The notes under the pieces were generated by a model. That model was not told where the DNA came from, did no database searches, and saw only the letters and a program-made list of their open reading frames with translations. Positions 52,926 to 62,423 of a stretch of 64,000 bases of DNA are shown here, piece after piece. The DNA is from Paragemmobacter amnigenus (GTDB taxonomy: Bacteria; Pseudomonadota; Alphaproteobacteria; Rhodobacterales; Rhodobacteraceae), in NCBI RefSeq assembly GCF_009908265.2, contig NZ_JAAATX020000001.1:408153-472152 (forward strand), written 5' to 3'. The position numbers were made by a program, and so were the translations under genes. The stretch's first letter is position 1, and each line of letters opens with the position of its first letter.

Positions 52926-55016
52926 ATGCCCAAAGACACAAGCGACAGCCGCTATGACATCCTGTTTCAGCCCCTCCGCATCGGGCCGAAACTCGCCAAG
53001 AACCGCTTTTATCAGGTCCCCCATTGTAACGGCGGCGGCTACCGCGACCCTTCCGCCGTCGTCGAAATGCGCCGCACCAAGGCCGAAGGCGGCTGGGGCG
53101 TCATCTTCACCGAACAGACCGAGATTCACCCCACATCCGAAATCACCCCCTTCATCGAACAGCACCTCTGGGACGACCGCGACATCCCCGCCCTCGCCCG
53201 CATGGCGGACGCGATGAAATCCCACGGCGCGCTGGCGGGCATCCAGCTTGCCTATTCCGGCATCAACGGCCCCAACCTCTATTCCCGCGAAGTGCCCCTT
53301 GCCGTCACGGGCGGCCCCATCCTGACCTTCACCTCCGACCCCGTGCAGGCCCGCACCATGGACCGCGAAGATATCCGCGACCTGCGCCGCTGGTTCCGCA
53401 ACGCCTTCCGCCGGTCACAGACCGCAGGCTTCGACCTGATCTGCCTTTACGGCGCCCACGGCTTCGGCATCCTGCAACATTTCCTGTCGCGCAACACCAA
53501 CCACCGCACCGACGAATACGGCGGCAGCCTGGAAAACCGCGCCCGCTTCCTGCGCGAAATCGTGGACGAGGCGCGCGAGGAAACCAAAGGCGAGCTCGCC
53601 ATCTCCCTCCGCCTGTCCCTGCACGAGGCAGGCGAAATGGGCTTCTCCAACGCCGAACTGCGCGACTTCATCGAAATGCACGGCGACCTGCCCGATATCT
53701 GGGATCTGGCGCAAGGCACGTGGGAGGCCTGCTCCGGCACCTCCCGCTTCAAACCCGAAGGCGCGCAAGAGGACCTCGTCAAGGGCATAAAACAACTCAC
53801 CTCGAAGCCCGTCGTGGGCGTTGGCCGCTTCACCAGCGCGGATGCCATGGTCCGCCAGATCAAGGCGGGCATCCTCGACTTCATCGGCGCCGCCCGCCCC
53901 TCCATCGCCGATCCCTTCCTGCCCAAAAAGATCGAGGAAGGCCGCTTCGACGACATCCGCGAATGCATCGGCTGCAACATCTGTGTGTCCGGCGACATGA
54001 CCCAAGGCATCAGCCGCTGCACCCAGAACACCGCCTTCATGGAGGAATGGCGCAAGGGATGGCACCCCGAACGGATGCACCCCAAGGGCAAATCCGAAAG
54101 CGTCCTGATCGTGGGCGCAGGCCCCGCAGGGCTGGAGGCCGCGCATATCCTCGGCAAACGCGGCTATCAGGTGACGCTGGCCGAAGCCACCACCCAACTC
54201 GGTGGCCGCGTCGCCCGTGAACGCACCCTTCCGGGCCTGTCCGCATGGGGCCGCGTGGCCGATTACCGCGCGGGCCAGATCGCCCCCATGCCCAATGTGC
54301 AAACCTATCTCGACAGCCGCCTGACGCCCGACGACATCCTGTCCTTCGGCATCGAACATGTCGCCATCGCCACCGGCTGCCACTGGCGCCGAGATGCGGT
54401 GGCCCGCCTGCACCTGCACCCGATCCCCACCGATCCCGCCATGCCGGTCTTCACCCCCGACGACCTGATGTCAGGCGGCGGTCCGACCGCAGGCACCGTC
54501 CTGCTCTACGACGACGACCATTTCTACATGGGGTCCGTCCTTGCCGAACTCCTCGTCCAACGCGGATGCACCGTCCATTTCGTCACCCCCGCCGTGAAGG
54601 TCGCCGAATGGACCGACAACACGCTGGAACAATCCACCATCCAGCGCCGCCTGTCAGACCTTGCCGTCCACATCCACCTCTCCCACGCCCCCGACACGAT
54701 CCACGCCACTGCCGCCGACCTCACCTGCACATGGAGCGGTCGGACCACCACCATCCCCTGCGACGCCGTCCTGATGGTCACGTCCCGCATCCCCAACGAC
54801 AGCCTCTTCCACGCCACCCGCGCTCAGGACTGGCAGGCCGCAGGCATCGCCTCGCTGAAACTCATCGGCGACGCCGCCGCACCCGGCCCCATCGCATGGG
54901 CCACCTATGCAGGCCGCCGCTATGCCGAGGAACTGGACAGCCCCGACCGTGGCGACGCCCTGTCCTTCCGGCGCGAGATCGCGGAACTCCTGCCCCCCGT
55001 CCGGCTGACACCCTGA
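52926..55016 (+). CDS. Trimethylamine dehydrogenase-family flavoprotein (TMADH/DgcA-like)
   Basis: A 696-residue FMN/4Fe-4S/ADP-type protein of the old-yellow-enzyme-like TMADH family. Cys34 in 'YQVPHCNGGGYRD' aligns with the cysteine that links FMN in TMADH. The cluster motif is 'CIGCNICVSGDMTQGISRC'; the C-terminal domain has 'LIVGAGPAGLEAAHILG'. Gln64 ('FTEQTEIH') replaces TMADH Tyr60, the change seen in dimethylamine dehydrogenase; the Trp264 position is kept ('DIWDLAQG'), but the Trp355 region is different. A secondary or N-methyl amine (dimethylamine, dimethylglycine or similar) is likely rather than trimethylamine. It is the last gene of the pot operon. Confidence 0.85.
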   Translation: MPKDTSDSRYDILFQPLRIGPKLAKNRFYQVPHCNGGGYRDPSAVVEMRRTKAEGGWGVIFTEQTEIHPTSEITPFIEQHLWDDRDIPALARMADAMKSHGALAGIQLAYSGINGPNLYSREVPLAVTGGPILTFTSDPVQARTMDREDIRDLRRWFRNAFRRSQTAGFDLICLYGAHGFGILQHFLSRNTNHRTDEYGGSLENRARFLREIVDEAREETKGELAISLRLSLHEAGEMGFSNAELRDFIEMHGDLPDIWDLAQGTWEACSGTSRFKPEGAQEDLVKGIKQLTSKPVVGVGRFTSADAMVRQIKAGILDFIGAARPSIADPFLPKKIEEGRFDDIRECIGCNICVSGDMTQGISRCTQNTAFMEEWRKGWHPERMHPKGKSESVLIVGAGPAGLEAAHILGKRGYQVTLAEATTQLGGRVARERTLPGLSAWGRVADYRAGQIAPMPNVQTYLDSRLTPDDILSFGIEHVAIATGCHWRRDAVARLHLHPIPTDPAMPVFTPDDLMSGGGPTAGTVLLYDDDHFYMGSVLAELLVQRGCTVHFVTPAVKVAEWTDNTLEQSTIQRRLSDLAVHIHLSHAPDTIHATAADLTCTWSGRTTTIPCDAVLMVTSRIPNDSLFHATRAQDWQAAGIASLKLIGDAAAPGPIAWATYAGRRYAEELDSPDRGDALSFRREIAELLPPVRLTP

Positions 55017-55101
55017 CGGGGGCGAATACGCGAAATATTCAAAGGAACTGCAGGAAACCGCGCAATATGCGGCAGAAAATGTTGCAAAAGGTAAAGCCGC
55101 C

Positions 55102-55659
55102 TCAGCTGCCCTGAACGATCAGGATCGCCCGTGCCGCCCCGCCCTCGGCGCGGATGGCATGGGCACGGTCGGCGGCATAGCGCGCCGTGTCCCCTGGACC
55201 CAGCCTCTCCTCCTCGTCGCCCGACTGCACGGCCAGATGCCCCTCGACCACCGTCAGATGCTCGCGGCAGCCCGCCGAATGCGGCTCGGACAGCAGGGCC
55301 GCGCCCGCCTCGAAGGTGATGTCATAAACCTCGTGCTCGCCCACCGCCTCGGCCGGTGACAGGATGCGGATACGCACCCCCGCCGACCGCGCGATCACCG
55401 GCGCGGCACCCGCCCGCGTCACCTCGATCCCCGCCGCGGGTTTTCCCTCCAGCAGCCCCGCGAAATCCACCTGCAACGCCTGCGTCAGGTTCCACAGCGT
55501 GGCAACCGTGGGCGAGCTTTCCCCCCGCTCGATCTGGCTGACCATGGACCGCGACACGCCCGACAGCTTCGCCACCGCATCCAGCGACAGCCCGCGCGCG
55601 CGCCGCGCCTCGCGCAGGGACGCGGCCAGCCTGTCATGGATATCGGAACGCGCTGCCAT
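55102..55659 (-). CDS. XRE-cupin transcriptional regulator
   Basis: A 185-residue regulator. The N-terminal helix-turn-helix is 'GLSLDAVAKLSGVSRSMVSQ' followed by 'ERGESSPTVATLW'; the C-terminal half is a cupin ('EHLTVVEGHLAVQSG') that binds a small ligand. PuuR-like proteins of this kind repress polyamine use. It is convergent with the TMADH-family gene and may regulate the amine locus. The ATG at 55659 was chosen over a TTG 12 codons upstream. Confidence 0.88.
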   Translation of the reverse strand: MAARSDIHDRLAASLREARRARGLSLDAVAKLSGVSRSMVSQIERGESSPTVATLWNLTQALQVDFAGLLEGKPAAGIEVTRAGAAPVIARSAGVRIRILSPAEAVGEHEVYDITFEAGAALLSEPHSAGCREHLTVVEGHLAVQSGDEEERLGPGDTARYAADRAHAIRAEGGAARAILIVQGS

Positions 55660-55696
55660 GGGCACGATGCTTACCCGCCCCGCGGCGAAGGTCAAC

Positions 55697-57130
55697 TTAC
55701 GTTCCGCAGAAGGTCACATAGCGGCCAAAGCCCTGCGGCGCGGGCAGCATATAGGCCTCGCGCTCCACGAACGGCTCCGACACGGCGGCGACCAGCGCGT
55801 CGAAAGGCGCCATGTCGCCGCCCGTCGCCGCCGCCAGCGCCTCTTCGACCTTGTGGTTGCGCGGGATCACCGCCGGATTGGCCGCACGGATGCGAGAGGC
55901 CGCATCGGGCGCCAGCCGCGCCTGCCAGCGTGGCAGCCAGTCGCGCAAGCCCGTCGGGTCATCGAAGAGCGGCGCGATCCCCGTCGCATCGCCCCCCACC
56001 GCCCCCGCCAGACGCCGGAAGACCAGCGTCCAGTCCGCCCCCTGCCCCTCCATCACGGCCAGCAGCCCGTCGGCCAGATCGCCATCCCCCTCCTCGGCCC
56101 CCGCCAGCCCCAGCTTGGCCCGCATCACCGCGACCCATTCCGCGCGATACCGCCCCGCGATCCCCTCCAGCAGACCGTTGGCCATATCCACCGCGCGGTC
56201 CTGATCGGCATCGAACAGCCCCAGCAGGCTTTCCGCCAGCCGCGCAAGGTTCCACCCCAAAATCAGCGGCTGGTTGGCATAGGCATAGCGACCGCCGTGG
56301 TCGATCGACGAAAACACCGTCCCCGCGGCATATCCTTCCATAAAGGCGCAAGGCCCATAGTCGATGGTTTCCCCCGACAGCGCCATATTGTCGGTATTCA
56401 TCACCCCGTGGATGAACCCCACCCCCATCCATTGCGCGATCAGCCGCGCCTGCCGCGCGATCACCTGATCGAACAAGGCGACATAGGGGTTCTCCGCCCC
56501 CGCGCAGTCGGGGTAATGCCGCGCGATGGTGTAATCGGCGAGCTTGCGAACCTGCGCCTGATCCCCCCGCGCGGCAAAGAACTGGAACGTGCCCACGCGG
56601 ATATGGCTTGCCGCCACCCGCGTCAGCACCGCGCCCGGCAATTCCACCTCGCGCAGCACGGGCGCCCCCGTCGCCACCACGGCCAGCGCCCGCGTCGTGG
56701 GGATGCCCAGCGCCGCCATCGCCTCGCCCATCACATATTCCCGCAGCATCGGCCCCACGGCGGCCTTGCCATCCCCGCCCCGCGAAAACGGCGTCCGCCC
56801 CGACCCCTTCAGCTGGATGTCCCAGCGCCGCCCCGTCCCGTCGACCACCTCGCCCAACAGATGCGCCCGCCCGTCGCCCAGTTGCGGCGAGAAGCCCCCG
56901 AACTGATGCCCCGCATAGGCCTGCGCGATGGGCTCGGCCCCCGCAGGCAGCCGCGCGCCCGACAGCAGCTCTGCCGCCTCGGTCTCCAGCGCCGCCGCAT
57001 CCAGACCCAGCCCCTCGGCCAGCCTGCGGTTGAAGGCCAGCAGACGCGGCGCGGGCGCCGGGTCGGGCGCCGCCGCAAGATAGGTGCCCGGCAGCGCGGC
57101 GATCCACGAATTGTCGAAACGAAAGGTCAT
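55697..57130 (-). CDS. selO: Protein adenylyltransferase SelO (YdiU)
   Basis: A 477-residue pseudokinase-fold enzyme that transfers AMP to protein hydroxyl groups, linked to redox stress. 'AYAGHQFGGFSPQLGDGRA', 'LKGSGRTPFSRGGDGKA' and 'GFIHGVMNTDNMALSG' are classic SelO motifs; the last holds metal-binding Asn/Asp. The protein ends 'YVTFCGT', so the C-terminal cysteine of the family is kept, though the CxxC/CxxU pair seen elsewhere is absent. The ATG at 57130 matches the family start. Confidence 0.95.
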   Translation of the reverse strand: MTFRFDNSWIAALPGTYLAAAPDPAPAPRLLAFNRRLAEGLGLDAAALETEAAELLSGARLPAGAEPIAQAYAGHQFGGFSPQLGDGRAHLLGEVVDGTGRRWDIQLKGSGRTPFSRGGDGKAAVGPMLREYVMGEAMAALGIPTTRALAVVATGAPVLREVELPGAVLTRVAASHIRVGTFQFFAARGDQAQVRKLADYTIARHYPDCAGAENPYVALFDQVIARQARLIAQWMGVGFIHGVMNTDNMALSGETIDYGPCAFMEGYAAGTVFSSIDHGGRYAYANQPLILGWNLARLAESLLGLFDADQDRAVDMANGLLEGIAGRYRAEWVAVMRAKLGLAGAEEGDGDLADGLLAVMEGQGADWTLVFRRLAGAVGGDATGIAPLFDDPTGLRDWLPRWQARLAPDAASRIRAANPAVIPRNHKVEEALAAATGGDMAPFDALVAAVSEPFVEREAYMLPAPQGFGRYVTFCGT

Positions 57131-57234
57131 GCCAGCTCCGGCCTGCGGCACCCCCCGTTGCTGCGCCCGGTCACGGGGCGGGGGGCCAAAGCTCCGATAT
57201 GGCGCGCAAACCGCCCGCGGGCAAGCGGACCGCC

Positions 57235-57774
57235 CTATTCCACATCCATCCGCGCGACCTGCCAGATCGACCGCGCATAGATCACCTCGGACTGGTAGTC
57301 CGTCACCGCATCATAGGGATAGACCACCCAGAGCGGCCCCTTGTCCCGCACCGACAGCGGCTTTCCGTTCTGTTCGAAGGCAAGGATCGGCCCGCCCTCT
57401 ACCGCATCGGCCACCGGAATCTCGACCGTGTAGTCGTTCAGCGCCCTTGCGCGGATCACCTCGCCCTCGGCCTCCAGCCGTGCCAGCAGAACCGCCAGCG
57501 GCACACCGCGGAACACCTGCACCCCGTCGGTCCAGATCGTGCTGGTCTCGATCTCCACCGGCGCCAGCGACTCCAGCATGGCAAGGTCGAAGACCGCGCC
57601 CTCGGGGCTGTTGGTCTGGCCCAGCTTGCCGCCGACGGTCAGGATCACCTCGCCCGCCGGCGCGACCAGCGGCTCGGCCAGCGCGGCCCCGGAACCCGCC
57701 GCCGCCCCCGCAAGCAACAGCGCAAGCGCAAGCCCCCGCCCCGTTCCCGCCACGACTGACGCCGATCCAAACAT
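57235..57774 (-). CDS. Exported protein with oxidoreductase molybdopterin-binding-like fold, no cysteine ligand
   Basis: A 179-residue protein. The signal peptide ('ALALLLAGAAAGSGAALA') is clear and GGGGAGGAC precedes the ATG. The remainder resembles the SUOX/PF00174 fold in small form ('FRGVPLAVLLARLEAEGEVI', 'GPLWVVYPYD'). There is no cysteine in the whole protein, so it cannot ligate a molybdenum cofactor in the usual way. It is likely periplasmic. Function unknown; similar proteins sit near sensor proteins in roseobacters. Confidence 0.75.
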   Translation of the reverse strand: MFGSASVVAGTGRGLALALLLAGAAAGSGAALAEPLVAPAGEVILTVGGKLGQTNSPEGAVFDLAMLESLAPVEIETSTIWTDGVQVFRGVPLAVLLARLEAEGEVIRARALNDYTVEIPVADAVEGGPILAFEQNGKPLSVRDKGPLWVVYPYDAVTDYQSEVIYARSIWQVARMDVE

Positions 57775-57889
57775 GCCTGTCCTCCCCGGTTCGTCCAGAT
57801 GTAGGACGGTTCCGGCACAGGTTCATCTATCCTTCCGAGGTATGCAACCGCAGCGTGTCGGTGGCCCTGCGGTTGAACCGCCCGCCGCC

Positions 57890-58345
57890 TTATCCCGCGC
57901 CGAGAACCTGCTCCGCCACTGCGCCGGACCGCAACATATCCTCCAGCGTCAGCGACTCGATGATCAGCAGATAGGACCAGAACACCTCGGCAAAGACCTT
58001 GCGGATGCGGCAGGTCGCCTCGTCCGTGCAATCCTCGCAGCGCTGATAGGCGCGGCGCGACAGGCAGGGCAAGGGCGCGATGGGCCCGTCGATCGTCCGC
58101 AAAAGCTCCGAGATCGACACTTCGCCGGGCTTCTTGATCAGGCTGTATCCGCCCGACCGGCCGCGGATCGACGCGATCACGCCCGCATTGCGGACTTCCA
58201 GCAGGATATGCTCCAGAAACCGCTTCGGCGTGCCCGACCGTTTGGCGATCACCTCGATGGTCAACGGTTCCGGATGCTCCTTTGCCGCCTCGTCGGCCAG
58301 CACCAGAAGCGCCTTCAGCGCGTATTTCATCTTCTGCGTGATCAT
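57890..58345 (-). CDS. Rrf2 family transcriptional regulator
   Basis: A 151-residue regulator. The winged helix contains 'KMKYALKALLVLADEAAKEH' and 'RSGTPKRFLEHILLEVRNAG'; the wing 'GVIASIRGRSGGYSLIKKP' is typical of Rrf2. Cysteines in 'CLSRRAYQRCEDCTDEATC' could hold an iron-sulfur cluster, as in IscR/NsrR/RsrR. No iron-sulfur assembly or nitrosative-stress gene is adjacent, so the regulated genes are unclear. The ATG at 58345 fits the family; the longer frame does not. Confidence 0.9.
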   Translation of the reverse strand: MITQKMKYALKALLVLADEAAKEHPEPLTIEVIAKRSGTPKRFLEHILLEVRNAGVIASIRGRSGGYSLIKKPGEVSISELLRTIDGPIAPLPCLSRRAYQRCEDCTDEATCRIRKVFAEVFWSYLLIIESLTLEDMLRSGAVAEQVLGAG

Positions 58346-58457
58346 GGGCCGAAGGTTATGCCGCAAGCCCGCGGTAATCAACGCAAGCTGTGCCGTTCTG
58401 GCGATATTTCCGGAAAGGACCGGCCCGAAGGCCGCAGCGATCACTGGCAGCGATCAC

Positions 58458-58534
58458 TGGTCGGGGCGATAGGATTCGAACCTACGACCTACGGTACCCA
58501 AAACCGTCGCGCTACCAGACTGCGCCACGCCCCG
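58458..58534 (-). tRNA. tRNA-Pro (anticodon TGG)
   Basis: A 77-base tRNA with CCA encoded. The acceptor stem CGGGGCG pairs with CGCCCCG and the discriminator is A. The anticodon stem ACGGT/ACCGT closes TTTGGGT (anticodon TGG), and the T arm holds GGTTCGAATCC. It lies between the Rrf2 and DUF192 genes. Confidence 0.97.
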
Positions 58535-58590
58535 AACGCTGCACCCTTATCCTGCCATCGCCGGATTGAAAAGCGCCCCGCGCGCCGAAA

Positions 58591-59070
58591 TCACTCGCAG
58601 GGCCACGCCGCCGTGCGCTGCGGGATCGCCGGATGGCGCAATTCCGCCCCTTCGACGATCCCCATGCGTGCCGCCAGACCGCCATTGATCTCCAGCACAA
58701 AGCGGATGCCCTCTCCGCCCTCGATGGGTGTCGTGTCCCCCGGCACAGCCTGTGCATGGACGCGCCGGATCCGCCCCGTCTCGTCGGCAAAGATCATGTC
58801 CAGCGGGATCAGCGTGTTCTTCATCCAGAACGCCGCCCGTTGCGGTGCGTCATAGACGAACAGCATCCCTGCGGACATCGGCATGCTCTCGCGGAACATC
58901 AGACCCTGCGCCCGTTCGGCCCCGTCATCGGCCACCTCGACGGCAAAGCGCTGCTGACCCGACGGTCCGCGGATCTCGACGGCATCGGGCGCGCAGGCCG
59001 CAACGGCCGCGCCCGCCTGCAGACCGACCGCCGCCGCGATCAGCCAGACTGCCGCGTTGCCGCTTCCCAA
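58591..59070 (-). CDS. DUF192 family exported protein
   Basis: A 159-residue DUF192 protein ('AERAQGLMFRESMPMSAGML', 'FWMKNTLIPLDMIF'), of unknown function. The in-frame start is most likely the TTG at 59070, because it gives a signal peptide ('AAVWLIAAAVGLQAGAAVAA') and no ATG or GTG suits. The gene thus begins 31 bases inside the upstream cold-shock gene. The downstream tRNA is on the same strand. Confidence 0.85.
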   Translation of the reverse strand: MGSGNAAVWLIAAAVGLQAGAAVAACAPDAVEIRGPSGQQRFAVEVADDGAERAQGLMFRESMPMSAGMLFVYDAPQRAAFWMKNTLIPLDMIFADETGRIRRVHAQAVPGDTTPIEGGEGIRFVLEINGGLAARMGIVEGAELRHPAIPQRTAAWPCE

Positions 59071-59573
59071 GATACCACCTGCACCGCCATGCGCCCGCGC
59101 TTGCCCTCGACGATACGCAGGCAGATCGCCTCGCCCGCCTGAAGATCGGCAAAGCCCGACACGCGCAACACCTCGATATGGATGAACACATCCTCGGGAC
59201 GCCCGAAGACATTGGCAAAGCCAAAGCCCTTGGCCTTGTCGAACCACTTCACCCGCGCGGGTTCCAGCGGCAGCCGTGCGATCTCTTCGGGATCGGCGGG
59301 CGCATTCTCGTCCCCCAACGGGAACGCCACCCCCTGCGGCGGTTCGATCGAAACGACCTCCACCGCCTGAACGCCACGCTGCGTCATCTGCACCTTCACC
59401 GTGATCACTGCGCCATCGGCCACGGAATTCTGGCCGTAATTGCGCAGCACATTCGCATGAAGGAGGATATCAGCACCACCCTCATCCGCAACGATGAACC
59501 CAAATCCCTTGCCGGGATCGAACCATTTCACTCGGCCATGCACAGTTTGCACGGCTCTATCATCTTCAATCAT
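59040..59573 (-). CDS. Protein with two cold-shock domains
   Basis: A 177-residue RNA/DNA-binding protein with two CSDs. The first (about 12-78) has 'GRVKWFDPGKGFGFIVADEG', the second (about 105-172) has 'ARVKWFDKAKGFGFANVFGR'; each keeps the RNP1 aromatic residues. Double-CSD proteins are common in Rhodobacterales and may act as RNA chaperones. Its end overlaps the DUF192 start. Confidence 0.9.
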   Translation of the reverse strand: MIEDDRAVQTVHGRVKWFDPGKGFGFIVADEGGADILLHANVLRNYGQNSVADGAVITVKVQMTQRGVQAVEVVSIEPPQGVAFPLGDENAPADPEEIARLPLEPARVKWFDKAKGFGFANVFGRPEDVFIHIEVLRVSGFADLQAGEAICLRIVEGKRGRMAVQVVSWEAATRQSG

Positions 59574-59696
59574 GGAAGAGCCATTCCCCAGAGTAAGCCC
59601 CAGCCCAAGACATGCCGCGAATTGAAGCCGAGATTCAAGGCCCAATTCTTAACCAGTTTTAAACAGAACTCCCAAACAGCGAATTTTTTCCGCTGC

Positions 59697-60299
59697 TTAG
59701 GGATTGAGCCGCTCCACCGTCCAAGGTTTATCGTTACCCCCGCGCGTCCAGCGGAAACGGTCATGCAGGCGGAACTGGCCGTCGGCCCAGAATTCGATCT
59801 CCACCGGACGGATGCGGATGCCCCCCCAGAACGGCGGACGGCGGGGAATCGGTCCCTGCTGCGCAGTCACCTTCGCCACCTCGGCCAACAGCGCCGCGCG
59901 CGACGACAGCGGCTCCGACTGGCGCGAGGCCCATGCCCCCAGACGGCTCTTCAGGCTGCGACTGGCATAGTATTCGTCGGCCTGCGGCCCCTCTTCCCGC
60001 TCGGTCACCCCCCGCACGCGGATCTGGCGGCGCAGGCTCTTCCAGTGCAGCACGAAGGCGGCCTTGCCGCTCGCCGCGATCTCCTGCCCCTTCTTCGACC
60101 CGTAATTGGTGTAGAAGACAAAGGCATCCGCCTCGATCTCCTTCAACAGCACCATCCGCACATTGGGCATCCCCTCCGCATCCACGGTGGCCAGCGCGAT
60201 GGCATTCGGATCGTTCGGCTCCACCGGCTCGGCCTCGGCCAGCCATGCCCGCGCGATGGCAAAGGGGTCGTCGCCCGCGAAAATACCGCTTCTGTCCAT
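59697..60299 (-). CDS. pdxH: Pyridoxamine/pyridoxine 5'-phosphate oxidase
   Basis: A 200-residue FMN enzyme giving pyridoxal 5'-phosphate. '[20 protein letters not shown]' and '[20 protein letters not shown]' bind FMN; the C-terminal signature '[20 protein letters not shown]' and final 'WTVERLNP' are classic. AGGA lies six bases before the ATG at 60299. It is divergent from fabI. Confidence 0.97.
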   Translation of the reverse strand: MDRSGIFAGDDPFAIARAWLAEAEPVEPNDPNAIALATVDAEGMPNVRMVLLKEIEADAFVFYTNYGSKKGQEIAASGKAAFVLHWKSLRRQIRVRGVTEREEGPQADEYYASRSLKSRLGAWASRQSEPLSSRAALLAEVAKVTAQQGPIPRRPPFWGGIRIRPVEIEFWADGQFRLHDRFRWTRGGNDKPWTVERLNP

Positions 60300-60346
60300 G
60301 ATATTCCTGTCCAAACCTTCCCGCGACGCAAGGATCCGGGCCGCCC

Positions 60347-60375
60347 TTGATGCAGCCCTGCGGATCGCCTACACG
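60347..60375 (+). promoter_or_regulatory. Candidate fabI promoter
   Basis: TTGATG (60347-60352) and TACACG (60370-60375) are 17 bases apart, about 37 bases before the fabI ATG at 60412. Confidence 0.5.
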
Positions 60376-60411
60376 TCAACCACAACACTTAGGGTGGGCG
60401 AGGGACAGGCA

Positions 60412-61239
60412 ATGTCAACCGGACTTATGGCAGGAAAGCGCGGCCTCATCATGGGGCTGGCCAATGACAAATCCATCGCCTGGGGCATCGCCAAGGCGCT
60501 TGCCGACCACGGCGCCGAAATGGCCTTCTCCTATCAGGGCGAGGCGCTGAAGAAACGCGTCGAACCGCTCGCCGCCTCGATCGGCACGCCCAAGCTCTTC
60601 GAATGCGACGTCACGGACGAGGCGTCGATGGACGCGATGTTCGCCGCGCTCAAGGCCGACTGGGGCAAGATCGACTTCCTCGTCCACGCCATCGGCTTTT
60701 CGGACAAGGCCGAACTGCGCGGCCGCTATGTCGACACGACCCGCCAGAACTTCCTGATGACCATGGACATCTCGGTCTATTCCTTCACCGCCGTCTGCCA
60801 GCGCGCGGCGGCGATGATGCCCGATGGCGGCTCGCTCCTGACGCTGACCTATTACGGGGCGGAAAAGGTCATGCCGCATTACAACGTCATGGGCCTTGCC
60901 AAGGCCGCGCTGGAATCGTCGGTGAAATACATCGCCGAAGACCTCGGCAAGGACGGCATCCGCGTCAACGCGATCTCGGCCGGCCCCATCAAGACGCTCG
61001 CCGCCTCGGGCATCGGCGATTTCCGCTACATCATGAAGTGGAACGAACTGAACTCCCCCCTGCGCCGCAACGTCACGCAGGAAGAGGTGGGCAAGGCCGC
61101 GCTCTACCTGCTCTCAGATCTGGGCAGCGGCACCACGGGCGAGAACCTGCACGTGGATGCAGGCTACCACGTCGTCGGCATGAAGGCGGTGGACGCCCCC
61201 GACATCGACGCGGTCACGGGGCGGAACGGCAAGGAATGA
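60412..61239 (+). CDS. fabI: NADH-dependent enoyl-ACP reductase FabI
   Basis: A 275-residue enzyme of type II fatty acid synthesis and the target of triclosan. 'GLANDKSIAWGIAKALADHG' binds the dinucleotide; the active-site pair Tyr157 and Lys164 is in 'PHYNVMGLAKAALE'. 'RVNAISAGPIKTLAASGIGD' is the FabI substrate-loop signature. The ATG at 60412 is preceded by GAGGGACAGGCA. The LysE gene starts inside its stop codon. Confidence 0.96.
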   Translation: MSTGLMAGKRGLIMGLANDKSIAWGIAKALADHGAEMAFSYQGEALKKRVEPLAASIGTPKLFECDVTDEASMDAMFAALKADWGKIDFLVHAIGFSDKAELRGRYVDTTRQNFLMTMDISVYSFTAVCQRAAAMMPDGGSLLTLTYYGAEKVMPHYNVMGLAKAALESSVKYIAEDLGKDGIRVNAISAGPIKTLAASGIGDFRYIMKWNELNSPLRRNVTQEEVGKAALYLLSDLGSGTTGENLHVDAGYHVVGMKAVDAPDIDAVTGRNGKE

Positions 61240-61853
61240 CGCTGGCCGCCTTCCTCGCGCTTGCGACCGTGCAGCTCATGGCCGCGATCAGCCCCGGCCC
61301 GGCCGTCCTGATGACCGCCCGCACGGGCGTGACGCAGGGGCTGCGGATGGGCATCTGGATGGCGGCGGGCATCGGCGCGGGCGCGGTGTTCTGGGCCGTG
61401 TGCGCGCTCTTCGGGCTGGCGGTGCTGTTCAAGGTCGCCCCCGCCCTGCTGACGGTGCTGAAGATCGCGGGGGGTGCCTACCTGGTCTGGATCGCCTACC
61501 AGATGTGGCGCCACGCGCCCGAACCGCTCTCCACCGGTGCGACTGACGCGCGGCTGCCGCAATCCGGCCCCGCCGCGCTGTGGAAGGGCATCACGACCCA
61601 GCTTGCCAACCCCAAACCCGTCGTCTTCTTCGGCGCGGTCTTTGCCGGCATGGTCCCGCCCGACACCGCGCTCTGGATCAAGGGCGCGCTCCTTGGCGTC
61701 GTCTTCTCGACCGATTTCCTGTGGAACGTCCTCGTCGCGCGTCTCTTCTCCTTCGACCGCAGCCGCGCCGCCTATCTCTCGCTCAAAACCCTGATCGACC
61801 GCAGCTTCGGCGGCATCCTCGCCGCGCTCGGGCTGAAGGTCGCGCTCACCTGA
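61236..61853 (+). CDS. LysE family transporter
   Basis: A 205-residue inner-membrane exporter of the LysE/RhtB family, with about six segments. '[20 protein letters not shown]' is the family N-terminal motif (SPGP), and '[20 protein letters not shown]' the central one. Such proteins export amino acids or homoserine lactone. The four-base overlap with fabI suggests coupled translation, though the functional link is unclear. Confidence 0.9.
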   Translation: MTLAAFLALATVQLMAAISPGPAVLMTARTGVTQGLRMGIWMAAGIGAGAVFWAVCALFGLAVLFKVAPALLTVLKIAGGAYLVWIAYQMWRHAPEPLSTGATDARLPQSGPAALWKGITTQLANPKPVVFFGAVFAGMVPPDTALWIKGALLGVVFSTDFLWNVLVARLFSFDRSRAAYLSLKTLIDRSFGGILAALGLKVALT

Positions 61854-61869
61854 ACCCTGGGGGGAAACC

Positions 61870-62394
61870 ATGTCCGCCGATCGCCTGCCGCATGAAAAGG
61901 GCTTCCACGTCAGTTGGGACCAGATCCACCGCGATGCCCGCGCACTGGCATGGCGGCTGGACGGCAAGGGTCCGGGCGAAGGCGGCGCATGGAAGGCCGT
62001 GGTCGGCATCACGCGCGGCGGCCTCGTCCCCGCGATGATCGTCTCGCGCGAACTCGACATCCGCGTGGTCGACACGATCAGCGTGAAATCCTACCATTCC
62101 GGCGGCGGCGCGCAGGACCAGCGGCGCGAGGCGCAGGTGGTCAAGGCCCCGCAGCACGACCTGATGGGCGACGGGACGGGCATCCTGATCGTCGATGACC
62201 TCGTCGACAGCGGCAGGACGCTGGAACTGATCCGCAGCCTCTACCCCAAGGCGCACTGCGCCACCGTCTATGCCAAACCCCACGGCAAGCCGCAGGTCGA
62301 CACCTATGTGACCGAGGTGTCGCAGGACACGTGGATCTTCTTCCCCTGGGACATGGCGCTGCAATACGTCCAGCCCTTCCGCGGGAGCGATTGA
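61870..62394 (+). CDS. gpt: Xanthine-guanine phosphoribosyltransferase
   Basis: A 174-residue purine salvage enzyme. The PRPP motif '[20 protein letters not shown]' and '[20 protein letters not shown]' are intact, as is '[12 protein letters not shown]' at the end, which supports Gpt rather than Hpt. GGGG lies before the ATG. A compound hairpin repeat begins about 30 bases after the stop codon. Confidence 0.95.
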   Translation: MSADRLPHEKGFHVSWDQIHRDARALAWRLDGKGPGEGGAWKAVVGITRGGLVPAMIVSRELDIRVVDTISVKSYHSGGGAQDQRREAQVVKAPQHDLMGDGTGILIVDDLVDSGRTLELIRSLYPKAHCATVYAKPHGKPQVDTYVTEVSQDTWIFFPWDMALQYVQPFRGSD

Positions 62395-62423
62395 TCGTCT
62401 CCCCATTCTCGAAAGAGCACCGC

